A stretch of DNA of 64,000 nt from Antiquaquibacter soli. GTDB taxonomy: Bacteria > Actinomycetota > Actinomycetes > Actinomycetales > Microbacteriaceae. Below are positions 1-8,229 of the stretch, piece after piece. Each line of letters begins with the position of its first letter. Position 1 is the stretch's first letter. The notes below the pieces were generated by a model. The model saw only the letters and a program-made list of their open reading frames with translations, did not search any database and was not told the DNA's origin. Location of the stretch: assembly GCF_030580675.1 (NCBI RefSeq), contig NZ_JAUQUB010000001.1, positions 1,364,001-1,428,000 of the forward strand, written 5' to 3'. A program made the translations under genes and the position numbers.

Positions 1-460
1 CGGGGGGTTCGAGCTAGTGCTCTCCGCCGACCTCGTTCTCGCGACCGACCGCAGCCGCTTCGGCCTCCCGGAGATCACCCTCGGTCTCATCCCCGGCTGG
101 GGAGGTACGCAGCGCCTCACACGATTCCTCGGCCCCAACCGCACGAAGGAGGCGGTGCTGACCGCGACCCCGCTCGACGCGCAGCAGGCTCGAGAGGGCG
201 GCATCGTCTCTCGGGTCGTCGCGGTGGACGAGTTGGATGCCGCGGCGCTCGACCTCGCCCGCTCCCTCGCCGCCCGGGCCCCCCTCGCTCTCGCCGCGGC
301 CAAGGCTGCCGTCACGGCGGCCTACGACCCGGAGCACGGCGCCGACACGGGTAGCGGCCTGGAGACCGAGCACCTCCTGCGCTTGTTCGCTAGTGCCGAT
401 GGCCAGGAGGGCGTGGCGGCGTTCGTCGAGAAGCGCCCGCCGATCTTCACCGGACGATAG
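1..460 (+). CDS. Enoyl-CoA hydratase/isomerase, C-terminal part (5' truncated by window edge)
   Basis: The reading frame is open from base 2 and begins inside the crotonase fold. The residues GGFELVLSADLVLATDR are the oxyanion-hole and active-site region of the family, followed by a GLIPGWGGTQRL stretch typical of enoyl-CoA hydratases. An apparent GTG at 17 is internal to this conserved block and is not the true start. The protein would hydrate a trans-2-enoyl-CoA or catalyse a related crotonase reaction; the substrate cannot be read. It ends with TAG nine bases before the FAD oxidoreductase gene, so the two are probably co-transcribed. The pairing with sugar genes downstream is unusual. Confidence 0.85.
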   Translation, partial: GGFELVLSADLVLATDRSRFGLPEITLGLIPGWGGTQRLTRFLGPNRTKEAVLTATPLDAQQAREGGIVSRVVAVDELDAAALDLARSLAARAPLALAAAKAAVTAAYDPEHGADTGSGLETEHLLRLFASADGQEGVAAFVEKRPPIFTGR

Positions 461-469
461 GAGCACGCC

Positions 470-1837
470 GTGACGACCACCGCTGGACTCGACCGCTGGA
501 AGCTCTCAAGCGTCTACCCCGTCGAACACGGCCTGCCCGTGCTCGCCGAGGTCGACGTCGTCGTCGTGGGCGCGGGGGCCGCCGGCGTCGCGGCGGCGAC
601 CGTGTGCGCGGAGCAGGGCCTCAGCGTGATCGTCGTGGAGCGCTACGGGTTCGCGGGCGGCGCCGCGGTCGCGGGGATGAGCGGGACGATCTGCGGGCTG
701 TACCTCGCGAGCGAGTCCGCCGGCTCCCCCGAGCAGGTCGTCTTCGGGTTCACCGAGCGCTTCCGCGCCGGCCTCGAGGCCCGCGGCGGTCTCACCGCTC
801 CCCAGCGCTACGGGAAGACCTTCACCGTCGCGCACGACCCGCAGCGCTGGCGCGAGGTAGCGGACGACCTCATGTACGCCGCGGGAGTGCGCATCCTGTT
901 CCACACGGCGCTCACGGGCGTGATCATGGCCGGCGACGAGCACCGCGGCGTCGTCGTCGAGTCCAATGCGGGGAGCATCGCGATCCACGCCCGGCGCACG
1001 ATCGATGCCTCGGGGGATGCCGCGGCCGTCGCCCGCGCCGGGTGGCCGTACTTCTTCGGGGACAACGGCCGCATCCAGAACCCCACGATGTTCTTCCGTC
1101 TCGGCAGCGTCGACGAGGAGGCCTTCTGGCGCGAGTACGGCGACGACACGATCTGCCCGCCGTGGTTGAGCGAGCGCATCGTCGCCGAGCGCGCCGCCGG
1201 GTACGACCTCCCGCGCGACAAGATCTGGATCTTCCGCACTCCGCGCAGCGGGGAGCTGCTTGTGAACGCGACCCGCCTGGCGGACAGCGACGGCCGCATG
1301 CTCAACGTCATCGACCCCGAGGACTTCACGATCGCGGAGCTCCTCGGCCGCAAGCAGGTGCGCAGCTACGCCGACTTCCTTCAGCGCACGGTGGGCGGAC
1401 TCGACTCGAGCTTCGTCGTCGACACCGGGGTCGAGGCGGGGGTTCGCCAGACGCGGAGCATCGTGGCCGCCGAGATGCTCACCAACGAGCACGTGGTCCA
1501 GTGCGCCAAGCCCGCGGACGGCATCGTCCGCTCGCCTTGGCCCATCGAGCTGCACGACGGCGCCCGGCCCAAGCTGCACTGGCTCCTCGACGACTACTAC
1601 GAGGTGCCCTACCTCTCCCTCGTGCCGGAGCGCGGTGAGGGAGTCATCGTCGCGGGGCGATGCCTCGGCGCCCAGCACGAGGCACTCGCCTCGGCGCGGG
1701 TCACCGCGCAGTGCTTCGAGTACGGTCACGCGGCGGCGGTCGCGACGGTCCTGTCGCTGTCGACGGGCGCGCGCTACCGCGACGTGGATGCCCGTGAGAT
1801 CCGCGCCCGGATGATCGCGGGCGGCAGTGCCCTCTGA
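470..1837 (+). CDS. FAD-dependent oxidoreductase (FAD_oxidored-like)
   Basis: This 455-residue protein has an N-terminal dinucleotide-binding fold. VVVGAGAAGVAAA at about residues 31-43 is the GxGxxG loop, followed by the acidic end of strand 2 in IVVERYG. A GGAAVAGM segment after it is typical of the PF12831-type FAD oxidoreductases. A C-terminal FAD-contact region reads GVIVAGRCLGAQ. The GTG start is preceded by an AGGAG ribosome-binding site. It probably oxidises a small hydroxylated or ring substrate, which is not identifiable. It follows the enoyl-CoA hydratase by nine bases and its 3' end lies just before the LacI regulator gene. Confidence 0.8.
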   Translation: MTTTAGLDRWKLSSVYPVEHGLPVLAEVDVVVVGAGAAGVAAATVCAEQGLSVIVVERYGFAGGAAVAGMSGTICGLYLASESAGSPEQVVFGFTERFRAGLEARGGLTAPQRYGKTFTVAHDPQRWREVADDLMYAAGVRILFHTALTGVIMAGDEHRGVVVESNAGSIAIHARRTIDASGDAAAVARAGWPYFFGDNGRIQNPTMFFRLGSVDEEAFWREYGDDTICPPWLSERIVAERAAGYDLPRDKIWIFRTPRSGELLVNATRLADSDGRMLNVIDPEDFTIAELLGRKQVRSYADFLQRTVGGLDSSFVVDTGVEAGVRQTRSIVAAEMLTNEHVVQCAKPADGIVRSPWPIELHDGARPKLHWLLDDYYEVPYLSLVPERGEGVIVAGRCLGAQHEALASARVTAQCFEYGHAAAVATVLSLSTGARYRDVDAREIRARMIAGGSAL

Positions 1838-1858
1838 GGAGGACCGGCGCACGTCGAG

Positions 1859-1864
1859 TAGCAT
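1859..1864 (+). promoter_or_regulatory. -10-like hexamer for leaderless lacI-type gene
   Basis: TAGCAT lies seven bases before the GTG at 1872. This spacing would place the transcript start at the start codon. It supports 1872 rather than the upstream GTG at 1827 as the regulator's start. No good -35 box is visible. Confidence 0.45.
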
Positions 1865-1871
1865 CGGCGTC

Positions 1872-2885
1872 GTGGCCCGACTCAAGGATGTTGCCCAGCT
1901 CGCGCAGGTGTCGGTCTCCGTCGCGTCGCGCGTGCTGAACAACGACGAGGGTGCCCGCATCAACGCCGACACGCGCAAGCGCGTCTTCGAGGCGGCCGAG
2001 CAGCTCGCCTACGTGCCGGACCACCGCGCCCGGGCGCTCCGGCTGGCCCGGGCGGGGGCCATCGCGCTCGTCGTCCCCGAGGTCAACAACGCGATCTTCG
2101 CGAACCTCCACGCCGGGGTCCAGGAGATCTGCCACGAGAGCTCGACGGCCGTCTTCGTCGCCCAGCTCGACCCGCCGGAGGACGACTCCCGCTCGCTCGC
2201 CCGCATCATCGGAAACGGGCGGGTCGACGGAGTGATCCTGCAGCGCAGCGAGCAGTACAGCGACGAGGCGCTGCGCCGGGCCATCCAGCTGGACATCCCC
2301 GTCGTGCTGTTCAACTCGACGCTCGAGGGCCACGTCGGCTCGGTGGCGATGGATGACGCAGGCAGCGTCAACGTCGCCCTCGAGCACTTGCGCGGACTCG
2401 GGCACACCGACATCGCGTTCATCGCGGGAGCCGCGCAGCACGACGCCGCCGCGCGTCGTCTCGTCGCCTTCCGTGAGCTCCTCGGCGCGTCGGGGGCTCC
2501 GGTCCGGGACGAGTGGATCGTGCCCGCGGGCTGGGAGGCCCCTGCCGGCGCGGAGGCGATGCGGTCGCTCCTCGAACTGCCCGAGCGGCCCACGGCGGTC
2601 CTCGTCGCGAGCGTCAACGCGTCGATCGGCGCTCTCAGCGCCGCGCTCGCGGCCGGCGTCCGGGTTCCCGAGGAGCTCTCCATCGTGACCATCCACGACA
2701 CGTGGCAGGCCGAGTACGTCACGCCCTCGATCACGACCGTCGCCATGCCGATGCACGCCGCGGGCCAGTGGGCCGCGTCGATGGTGCTCGACCACCTCTC
2801 GGGCTCGCCGCTGCGCGACGAGGTCATCACCTCTCCCGCACCGCGGCTCGTGGTGCGGAGCTCGACGAGCGCCCCGCGCCGCTAG
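1872..2885 (+). CDS. LacI family transcriptional regulator
   Basis: The start codon is GTG at 1872, giving 337 residues that begin VARLKDVAQLAQVSVSVAS, which is the canonical LacI-family helix-turn-helix. A longer form from GTG 1827 is open but adds 15 unconserved residues overlapping the FAD gene. The remainder is a periplasmic-binding-protein-like effector domain with typical segments such as GRVDGVILQR and VPEELSIVTIHD. It probably represses the adjacent sugar ABC operon and the divergent glycosidase-like gene until the cognate sugar binds. Its TAG stop overlaps the stop of the convergent DUF6807 gene by four bases. Confidence 0.9.
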   Translation: MARLKDVAQLAQVSVSVASRVLNNDEGARINADTRKRVFEAAEQLAYVPDHRARALRLARAGAIALVVPEVNNAIFANLHAGVQEICHESSTAVFVAQLDPPEDDSRSLARIIGNGRVDGVILQRSEQYSDEALRRAIQLDIPVVLFNSTLEGHVGSVAMDDAGSVNVALEHLRGLGHTDIAFIAGAAQHDAAARRLVAFRELLGASGAPVRDEWIVPAGWEAPAGAEAMRSLLELPERPTAVLVASVNASIGALSAALAAGVRVPEELSIVTIHDTWQAEYVTPSITTVAMPMHAAGQWAASMVLDHLSGSPLRDEVITSPAPRLVVRSSTSAPRR

Positions 2886-3772
2886 AGCAGCGCCCGCACG
2901 GTCTCCGGCGGCACCGTCCCGTCGAGCACGGCGAGTCGGTAGCCGAAGCGGATCGACTCCCCGCTGCCGAGCTCGAAGCCGTCGTCGTAGGCGCCCGCCC
3001 AGCCGACGGCGGAGAACGGCTCCGGGGCGAACCGGTACAGCCACTTCTGCGCTCCCGGCGACTCGCCCTCGAGGAACGACAGGCCGAGGGTGAGCTGCTC
3101 CCCAGCGGGGGTGTGGGCGTGGATCACGAGGGTCCGGGATGCTCCGCCCGAGGCGTCCAGGTCCCCGGACTCGCCGACGAGGCGATCGGCCTGGACGTTC
3201 TCGGCGAGCCGGAGGAAGAGGCCGCCGTACCCGCCGTCCGGGCGGCCGCGCTGCGCGGGGGTCTCGAGGGCGATGCGGTCGTCGGTCGCATTCGTGAGCG
3301 AGCAGTGCAGCTCGAGCACCCACGACGGCGACTCGTCGTCCGCGCGGGCCGTGACGGTCATCGAGCGCTCTTCGGTCAGGAGGAGGTCGCCGCCGTGTCC
3401 GAGCCAGCTCAGCCGCTCCATGGCCCTCGCCGTGGCCGCGTGCGCCTCGACCGAGTCCCACCCGTCGTGGCGGATGCTGCCCTGGTCCTCGACCACGCGG
3501 TAGCCCTCGTCGGGCCCGAAGTACGTGCCGCCGCCCCACAGGTTGTGGTCGCCCACTCGCGGGAACGCGAACTGCAGTCCGTGGTGCCACGGGTGGTCGT
3601 CGGGGGCGAAGCCCGTGACGATCGTGCCGGCGAGCGATCGGAGCGGGTGGAAGTAGGGCTTGGGGGTGTTGACGGGGAGCACGTCGCTGTCGACCCGGTA
3701 GTCGAGGACCGGCGCTCCGCCGACCGAGACCTCGAGCCCGGCATCCGATCGCTCGAGGGAGAGGTCGGTCAT
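2882..3772 (-). CDS. DUF6807 / PmoA-like family protein
   Basis: The 296-residue protein matches the PmoA-like (PF14100, DUF6807) family. Conserved features are HPLRSLAGTIVTGFAPDDHPWHHGL broken into its His-rich core DDHPWHHG near residues 57-64, then WGGGTYFGP and later GGYGGLFLR. The family has a beta-rich fold and sits next to Gfo/Idh/MocA oxidoreductases and sugar transporters. It has no settled biochemical function despite its methane-oxygenase-derived name. The start is the ATG at 3772, which overlaps the TGA of the upstream oxidoreductase gene as ATGA and indicates translational coupling. It is the last gene of the leftward sugar operon. Confidence 0.8.
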   Translation of the reverse strand: MTDLSLERSDAGLEVSVGGAPVLDYRVDSDVLPVNTPKPYFHPLRSLAGTIVTGFAPDDHPWHHGLQFAFPRVGDHNLWGGGTYFGPDEGYRVVEDQGSIRHDGWDSVEAHAATARAMERLSWLGHGGDLLLTEERSMTVTARADDESPSWVLELHCSLTNATDDRIALETPAQRGRPDGGYGGLFLRLAENVQADRLVGESGDLDASGGASRTLVIHAHTPAGEQLTLGLSFLEGESPGAQKWLYRFAPEPFSAVGWAGAYDDGFELGSGESIRFGYRLAVLDGTVPPETVRALL

Positions 3773-4866
3773 CGTGACGCCTTCCGTGTCGGCCCGCCGG
3801 CGTCGAGAACGGAGTAGAACGGGTCGCCCGCGACGATCTCCCCACGGGAGACCGGGACGCCCGTGTGGGACGACTTGTAGAGCGCGGTGAGGAACTCGAG
3901 CGTCGACCTCGCCTCCGCGATCGTGAGCTCCGGCTGCTCCCCGGCGCGCCAGTGCGCGATGATGTCGGCGAGCTGGGCGCGGTGCGCTTGCACGGGTTCC
4001 TCGGGTTCTGCCCAGTCGGCGACGACCTGGGTCGTCCCCTCGGCGTCGACCTGGCGCACCGACCACTCCTCGAGGAGCGGCATGTAGAGCGTGTCGAGGT
4101 CGACCGTCGCGCGCTCCGCCATCACCTGGAGCTTCGTCTCCTGGTGGTGGCTGAGCACGGTCGACAGGAGCGTCGCGAGGGCGCCGTCGGCGAAGCGCAC
4201 GGTCGCGACGCTCGCATCCTCGACCTCGATCGGCCGGGAGAGCGTATCGGCGATCGCAGAGACGCTCGACCACTCCCCGCCCATCAGCCACAGCAGCAGG
4301 TCGATGGCGTGGTGGGCCTGGGTCGTGGTGGCACCCGCGAACTCGGTCGCGAACTTGCCGCGCCACGGGATGTCCCAGTACTCCGGACCGCGGTACCAGG
4401 ACGTGTGCGCGACCCCGATGAGCGGCCGGCCCCAGCGACCGGAGCGCAGCGAGTCCCGCACCTGCCGCGACCCTCCCGCGTAGCGGAACTGGGAGACCGT
4501 CACGCACCACTGGCCCGTCTCCACCTCGGCGGCTCGGATGCGGTCGGCGGACTCGAGCGAGCCCGTGAGCGGCTTCTCGCAGAACACGAGAGCTCCCCCG
4601 CGCAGGGCCTGGATGGCCAGCGGCTCGTGGAGGTGGGGCGGCGTCGCGATGACGACGATGTCCGGCTTCTGCTCCTCGAGCATGACCCCGAGGTCCGCGT
4701 AGAGGTTGCTGCAGCCGAACTTCTCGCCGGCGTCCGTCCGGCGCTGCTCGTCGAGATCGACGATCGCGACGAGCTCCGCGTCATCCGGCAGTCCGGTGAC
4801 GGCAGGAAGGTGTGCGGCCGCGCCGATGCCTCCGGCGCCGACGACGCCGATTCGTGCTTTCTTCAT
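3769..4866 (-). CDS. Gfo/Idh/MocA family NAD(P)-dependent oxidoreductase
   Basis: This 365-residue enzyme starts KARIGVVGAGGIGAAAHLPA, a Rossmann NAD(P)-binding loop at about residues 7-18. The family's catalytic EKP motif is at residues 97-99 (VFCEKPLTG). A substrate-domain His pair follows in QAHHAIDLLLWL. Members oxidise or reduce sugars, sugar acids or inositols. In this operon it most likely acts on the sugar brought in by the adjacent importer. It overlaps the DUF6807 gene by four bases and lies nine bases after the permease gene. No clear ribosome-binding site precedes the ATG, which may reflect coupling to upstream translation. Confidence 0.9.
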   Translation of the reverse strand: MKKARIGVVGAGGIGAAAHLPAVTGLPDDAELVAIVDLDEQRRTDAGEKFGCSNLYADLGVMLEEQKPDIVVIATPPHLHEPLAIQALRGGALVFCEKPLTGSLESADRIRAAEVETGQWCVTVSQFRYAGGSRQVRDSLRSGRWGRPLIGVAHTSWYRGPEYWDIPWRGKFATEFAGATTTQAHHAIDLLLWLMGGEWSSVSAIADTLSRPIEVEDASVATVRFADGALATLLSTVLSHHQETKLQVMAERATVDLDTLYMPLLEEWSVRQVDAEGTTQVVADWAEPEEPVQAHRAQLADIIAHWRAGEQPELTIAEARSTLEFLTALYKSSHTGVPVSRGEIVAGDPFYSVLDAGGPTRKASR

Positions 4867-4875
4867 GGGTGTGTG

Positions 4876-5754
4876 TCAGCCCTTCAGGCCAGTAGTAGCG
4901 ATGCCGGTCGTCAAGTACTTCTGACCGGCGAGGAAGAATCCGAACAGCGGGCCCAGCGAGAGCACAGCCATCGCGAACATCGGGCCCCACGCGCTCTCGC
5001 CGCTCGCATCGAGGAAGGCGTTGAGGCCGAGCGGCACGGTGTACTTGCTCGGGTCCTGCAGGTAGAGCATCGGGGACAGGAAGTCGTTCCACGTCCAGAT
5101 GAACGTGAAGATCGCCGAGGTCGCGAGCGCCGGGACCGTGAGCGGCAGGATGATCCGCCAGTAGGTCTGCCACGGCCCCGCCCCATCGATCTTCGCCGCC
5201 TGGTCGAGCTCGCTCGGCAGTCCGCGCATGAACTGGACCATCAGGAAGATGAAGAAGGCGTCGACGGCGAGGAACTTCGGCGTCACGAGCGGCAGGATGC
5301 TGTTCACCCAGCCGAGGTTGGAGAAGAGGATGTACTGCGGCACGAGCAGCACGTGGTGGGGCATCATGAGCGTCGCCATCATGCAGGCGAAGAAGATCGC
5401 CCTGAACCGGAACCGCATCCGCGCGAACGCGTACGCGGCCAGGGAGCACGAGATGAGGTTGCCCACGACCGAGAGCGCCGCGATCAGCGTCGAGTTGAGG
5501 AAGAAGGTGCCGAAGCCGACTCCCGAGCCCTGCCAGCCGCGCACGTAGTTCTCGAGCGTCGCCGGGTCGGGCCAGGGTGCGATCTGGGTGAAGATGTCCT
5601 CGCTCTCCTTGAACGAGGCGCCGAGCATCCAGATCAGCGGGTAGAGCATGAGCACGCCGAAGCCCACCAGCAGGAAGTGGCTGAGCGCGGTGCGACGGCC
5701 CGACCGCGCGCGCCCGAAGCGGACTCCCGTCGAGGTGTCGTGATTAGTCGTCAT
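4876..5754 (-). CDS. Carbohydrate ABC transporter permease (MalG type)
   Basis: This 292-residue inner-membrane protein has six predicted transmembrane segments, the first at about residues 25-45 (LSHFLLVGFGVLMLYPLIWM). The EAA-loop that docks to the ATPase is seen as DQAAKIDGAGPWQTYW near residue 185. It pairs with the MalF-type permease encoded immediately upstream, whose gene it overlaps by 11 bases. Together they form the channel of a CUT1-type sugar importer. No ATPase gene is present in the locus, so the importer must borrow a shared MsiK-like ATPase encoded elsewhere. Confidence 0.92.
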   Translation of the reverse strand: MTTNHDTSTGVRFGRARSGRRTALSHFLLVGFGVLMLYPLIWMLGASFKESEDIFTQIAPWPDPATLENYVRGWQGSGVGFGTFFLNSTLIAALSVVGNLISCSLAAYAFARMRFRFRAIFFACMMATLMMPHHVLLVPQYILFSNLGWVNSILPLVTPKFLAVDAFFIFLMVQFMRGLPSELDQAAKIDGAGPWQTYWRIILPLTVPALATSAIFTFIWTWNDFLSPMLYLQDPSKYTVPLGLNAFLDASGESAWGPMFAMAVLSLGPLFGFFLAGQKYLTTGIATTGLKG

Positions 5755-6736
5755 AGTGAACCCAATACTTCGAGAACCAGAAGTTGATGGCCGTGACCAG
5801 GGCGATGCCGATGAAGAGCACCCACGCCATCGCGCTCGCGTAGCCCATCTGGAAGTTGGCGAACCCCTTCTGGTACAGGTACAGCGTGTAGAACAGGGTC
5901 GAGTTGACCGGGCCGCCCGTGCCGCCGCTCACGACGAAGGCGGGCGTGAACGCCTGGAACGCTCCGATGAGCTGCAGGATGAGGTTGAAGAGCACGACGG
6001 GCGTGAGCATCGGCAGCGTGATGTGCACGAACGCCTGCCGGCGGTTGATGCCGTCGACGGCCGCGGCCTCGTAGAGGTAGCCCGGGATCTGCCGCAAGGC
6101 TGCGAGGAAGATCACCATGGGCGAGCCGAACGTCCAGACGTTGAGGATGATGAGGGTGCCGAGCGCGGTGTCCGGGTTTCCGATCCAGCTCTGGCCCTGG
6201 ATGCCGAAGGCCTCGAGGATCTGGTTGATGAGGCCGCCCCGCCCGAACATCTGCCGCCACAGGACGGCGACTGCGACACTCGCTCCGATGAGCGAGGGCA
6301 GGTAGTACACGGAGCGGTAGATCGGCAGCCCGCGCAGTCCCCTGTTCAGCAGCAGCGCGAGCGCGAGCGCGAACGCGAGCTGGAGCGGCACCGACACGAA
6401 GACGTAGACGAGGGTGACCCGCACCGAGTCGAGGTACTTGGGGTCGTTGGTGAAGAGCTTGATGTAGTTGTCGAGACCGACCCAGCTCGGGTCGCCGAGG
6501 AGGCTGAAGTTGGTGAACGACAGGTAGAGCGAGTAGAGCATCGGGCCGAGCGTGATGACGAAGAACCCGACGAGCCACGGAGCGAGGAAGAGGTAGGGGG
6601 CGACCCTGTCCTTCCATACCGCCGACCGGAGAGACCGTGAAGGACGGGGGCGGGGAGCCGTGACGGCACCCCGCCCCTGCCGTGCTTCACTGCCCGCTTC
6701 GACACCGGAGGTATCGCGTGCGTGCGTGAGAGACAT
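5744..6736 (-). CDS. Carbohydrate ABC transporter permease (MalF type)
   Basis: This 330-residue polytopic membrane protein has a charged cytosolic N-terminus of about 40 residues. The first transmembrane segment follows (APYLFLAPWLVGFFVITLGP) with the APxxxGxxF pattern common in MalF/UgpA proteins. The cytosolic EAA motif appears as YEAAAVDGINRRQAF near residue 225. It forms the transport pore with the MalG-type partner encoded immediately downstream. The gene follows the solute-binding lipoprotein gene after 12 bases, the usual order for CUT1 sugar importers. Confidence 0.92.
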   Translation of the reverse strand: MSLTHARDTSGVEAGSEARQGRGAVTAPRPRPSRSLRSAVWKDRVAPYLFLAPWLVGFFVITLGPMLYSLYLSFTNFSLLGDPSWVGLDNYIKLFTNDPKYLDSVRVTLVYVFVSVPLQLAFALALALLLNRGLRGLPIYRSVYYLPSLIGASVAVAVLWRQMFGRGGLINQILEAFGIQGQSWIGNPDTALGTLIILNVWTFGSPMVIFLAALRQIPGYLYEAAAVDGINRRQAFVHITLPMLTPVVLFNLILQLIGAFQAFTPAFVVSGGTGGPVNSTLFYTLYLYQKGFANFQMGYASAMAWVLFIGIALVTAINFWFSKYWVHYDD

Positions 6737-6748
6737 GCGCTTCTTTCG

Positions 6749-8035
6749 TTAGCCGAGCTCGGATGCTGCCTGGGCCATGAACTCGGCCGCGGCGTCAGCG
6801 ACGCTCTTCTGTCCGAACTGGATCTGCTGAGCGAACTCCTGGAAGAGGGTGTTCACCGCGGCGGCACCGGTCGGGGCCGGGACGGGAGCGGGCGAGCCGT
6901 TCTCGCGCACGGACTCGATGATCGCGTTCGCCTTCGCGGTGATCTCGTCGACGTTGCCGGTCGCTGCGGCGACGACGTTCCCGTTGCTCGGCAGACCGCG
7001 GTCGATGCCGAGGATCTCGTTGGCCGCCTCGCTGTTGAGGAGGAAGTCGATGAGCATGGCCGCCTCCTGCGGGTGCTCCGACTGGCTCGACACGGTGAGG
7101 TTCATGGCGGCCCGGAGGTACTGCCCGGGGTCGTCCGCCTCGGAGGGCATGCGGTCGATCGCAAGCGTGTTCGGCATGCTGGCCTGAACCCCGGCGTACT
7201 GGTTCGCGAACATGAACGTCGACGTGGCGACGCCCGCGATCACGGCGTCGTACGGGGTGCCGAAGTACTCGGTGGTCACGTCCGGGGTGGTCGCTCCGCC
7301 CGACGCGCGCAGGTCGGCCCAGTACTGCCAGAAGTCCTCGAGGGTGTCCTGCGAGAACGCGAGGCCATCGGCATCCATGAACTCCTCGCCGCGCTGCTTG
7401 GCCCAGACCTCGAAGACCTGGAATCCCTGGGACAGGTCCGTCACGCCGTAGGTCGCACCACCCGAGGCGGCCGTGATGGCCGTCGCGTAGTCGGCGAGGT
7501 CGTCCCACGTGTAGCCGGGTTCGGGGATCTCGACGCCGAGTTCCGCAGACTTGACCTCGTCGAAGACGAACGCGTGGGTGCTCACGCCGAAGGTCAGCGC
7601 ATTGAGCGAGCCGTCGATCGTGTTCATGTCGATGACGTCCTGCGGCCAGCCCTCGAGGGAGAGGTTCCCCGCCTCGACGGCCTCGTTGAGGTCGAAGAGC
7701 TGCCCGCGCGACGAGAACTCCCGCAGCACGTCGTTGTACAGCTGAATCACGTCGGGCGAGTTCTTGCCCGCGTATTGCGTGGTGATCTTGTCGAGGTATC
7801 CCTCGAAGCCGCCGAAGTCGCGGACGACGGTGATGTTGGGGTGCTCGGCTTCGAACTCGTCAATCGCGGCGTTGGTGACCTCGTGGCGCGAGTCGCCGCC
7901 CCACCAGGAGATACGGATCTCGACCGGGCCCTCCTCGACGGGGGCGCTGGGCGCGCACGCGGCGAGCGAGAGGGCGACAGCCCCGGCGAGGCCGAAGGCC
8001 GCTGCGGCTTGATAGGCAGAACGTCCTATGAACAC
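6749..8035 (-). CDS. Extracellular sugar-binding lipoprotein of ABC importer
   Basis: This 428-residue protein begins with a lipoprotein signal peptide. A hydrophobic stretch at residues 8-26 ends in the lipobox LAAC, with the lipidated cysteine at residue 27. The mature part matches family 1 solute-binding proteins, including EIRISWWGGDSRHE at its start, a FDEVKSAELGVEIPEPGYTW region and NSEAANEILGIDRGLPS near the C-terminus. It captures the sugar outside the membrane and delivers it to the two permeases. The start is GTG with AGGAAG six bases upstream. It is the first gene of the leftward operon, so the promoter lies in 8036-8229. Confidence 0.93.
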   Translation of the reverse strand: MFIGRSAYQAAAAFGLAGAVALSLAACAPSAPVEEGPVEIRISWWGGDSRHEVTNAAIDEFEAEHPNITVVRDFGGFEGYLDKITTQYAGKNSPDVIQLYNDVLREFSSRGQLFDLNEAVEAGNLSLEGWPQDVIDMNTIDGSLNALTFGVSTHAFVFDEVKSAELGVEIPEPGYTWDDLADYATAITAASGGATYGVTDLSQGFQVFEVWAKQRGEEFMDADGLAFSQDTLEDFWQYWADLRASGGATTPDVTTEYFGTPYDAVIAGVATSTFMFANQYAGVQASMPNTLAIDRMPSEADDPGQYLRAAMNLTVSSQSEHPQEAAMLIDFLLNSEAANEILGIDRGLPSNGNVVAAATGNVDEITAKANAIIESVRENGSPAPVPAPTGAAAVNTLFQEFAQQIQFGQKSVADAAAEFMAQAASELG

Positions 8036-8082
8036 TGTGTCTTCCTAATCTCTTCTTTGAGATACACAATTGCGGGGGTCAC

Positions 8083-8106
8083 AATTGGTATTTGGACTAA
8101 CCAATT
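8083..8106. repeat. Inverted repeat AATTGGT-N10-ACCAATT
   Basis: There are perfect 7-base arms at 8083-8089 and 8100-8106. The element sits about 50 bases upstream of the solute-binding protein start, where an operator for the leftward operon would be expected. A further TTCAA-N7-TTGAA inverted repeat follows at 8105-8121. Confidence 0.5.
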
Positions 8107-8147
8107 CAAGAATCGGTTGAACGGTAGTCAAGCACCCCGGTCGGATT

Positions 8148-8165
8148 TGCGCAATCGTTTTTGCA
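8148..8165. promoter_or_regulatory. Candidate LacI-family operator
   Basis: TGCGCAAT CG TTTTTGCA is an imperfect palindrome with the central CG typical of LacI-family operators; five of eight arm positions match. It overlaps the possible -35 box of the rightward gene, so binding would block that promoter. The cognate protein is probably the LacI regulator at 1872-2885. Confidence 0.4.
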
Positions 8166-8229
8166 CCGACGGTTCGGCCAGTGTAAAACAGCGTCAGATC
8201 ACTCGTCAACGACCCTCGAAAGCTGAAGC

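Larger units (their letters stand above)
8036..8229. promoter_or_regulatory. Divergent promoter/operator region of the sugar locus
   Basis: This 194-base gap between the solute-binding protein gene and the glycosidase-like gene is visibly AT-richer than its surroundings. It holds two copies of CAATTG starting at 8067 and 8082, a 7-bp inverted repeat (8083-8106) and a LacI-type imperfect palindrome (8148-8165). For the rightward gene, TTTGCA at 8160 and TGTAAA 16 bases later form a plausible promoter that overlaps the palindrome. No small gene is apparent. Confidence 0.6.
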
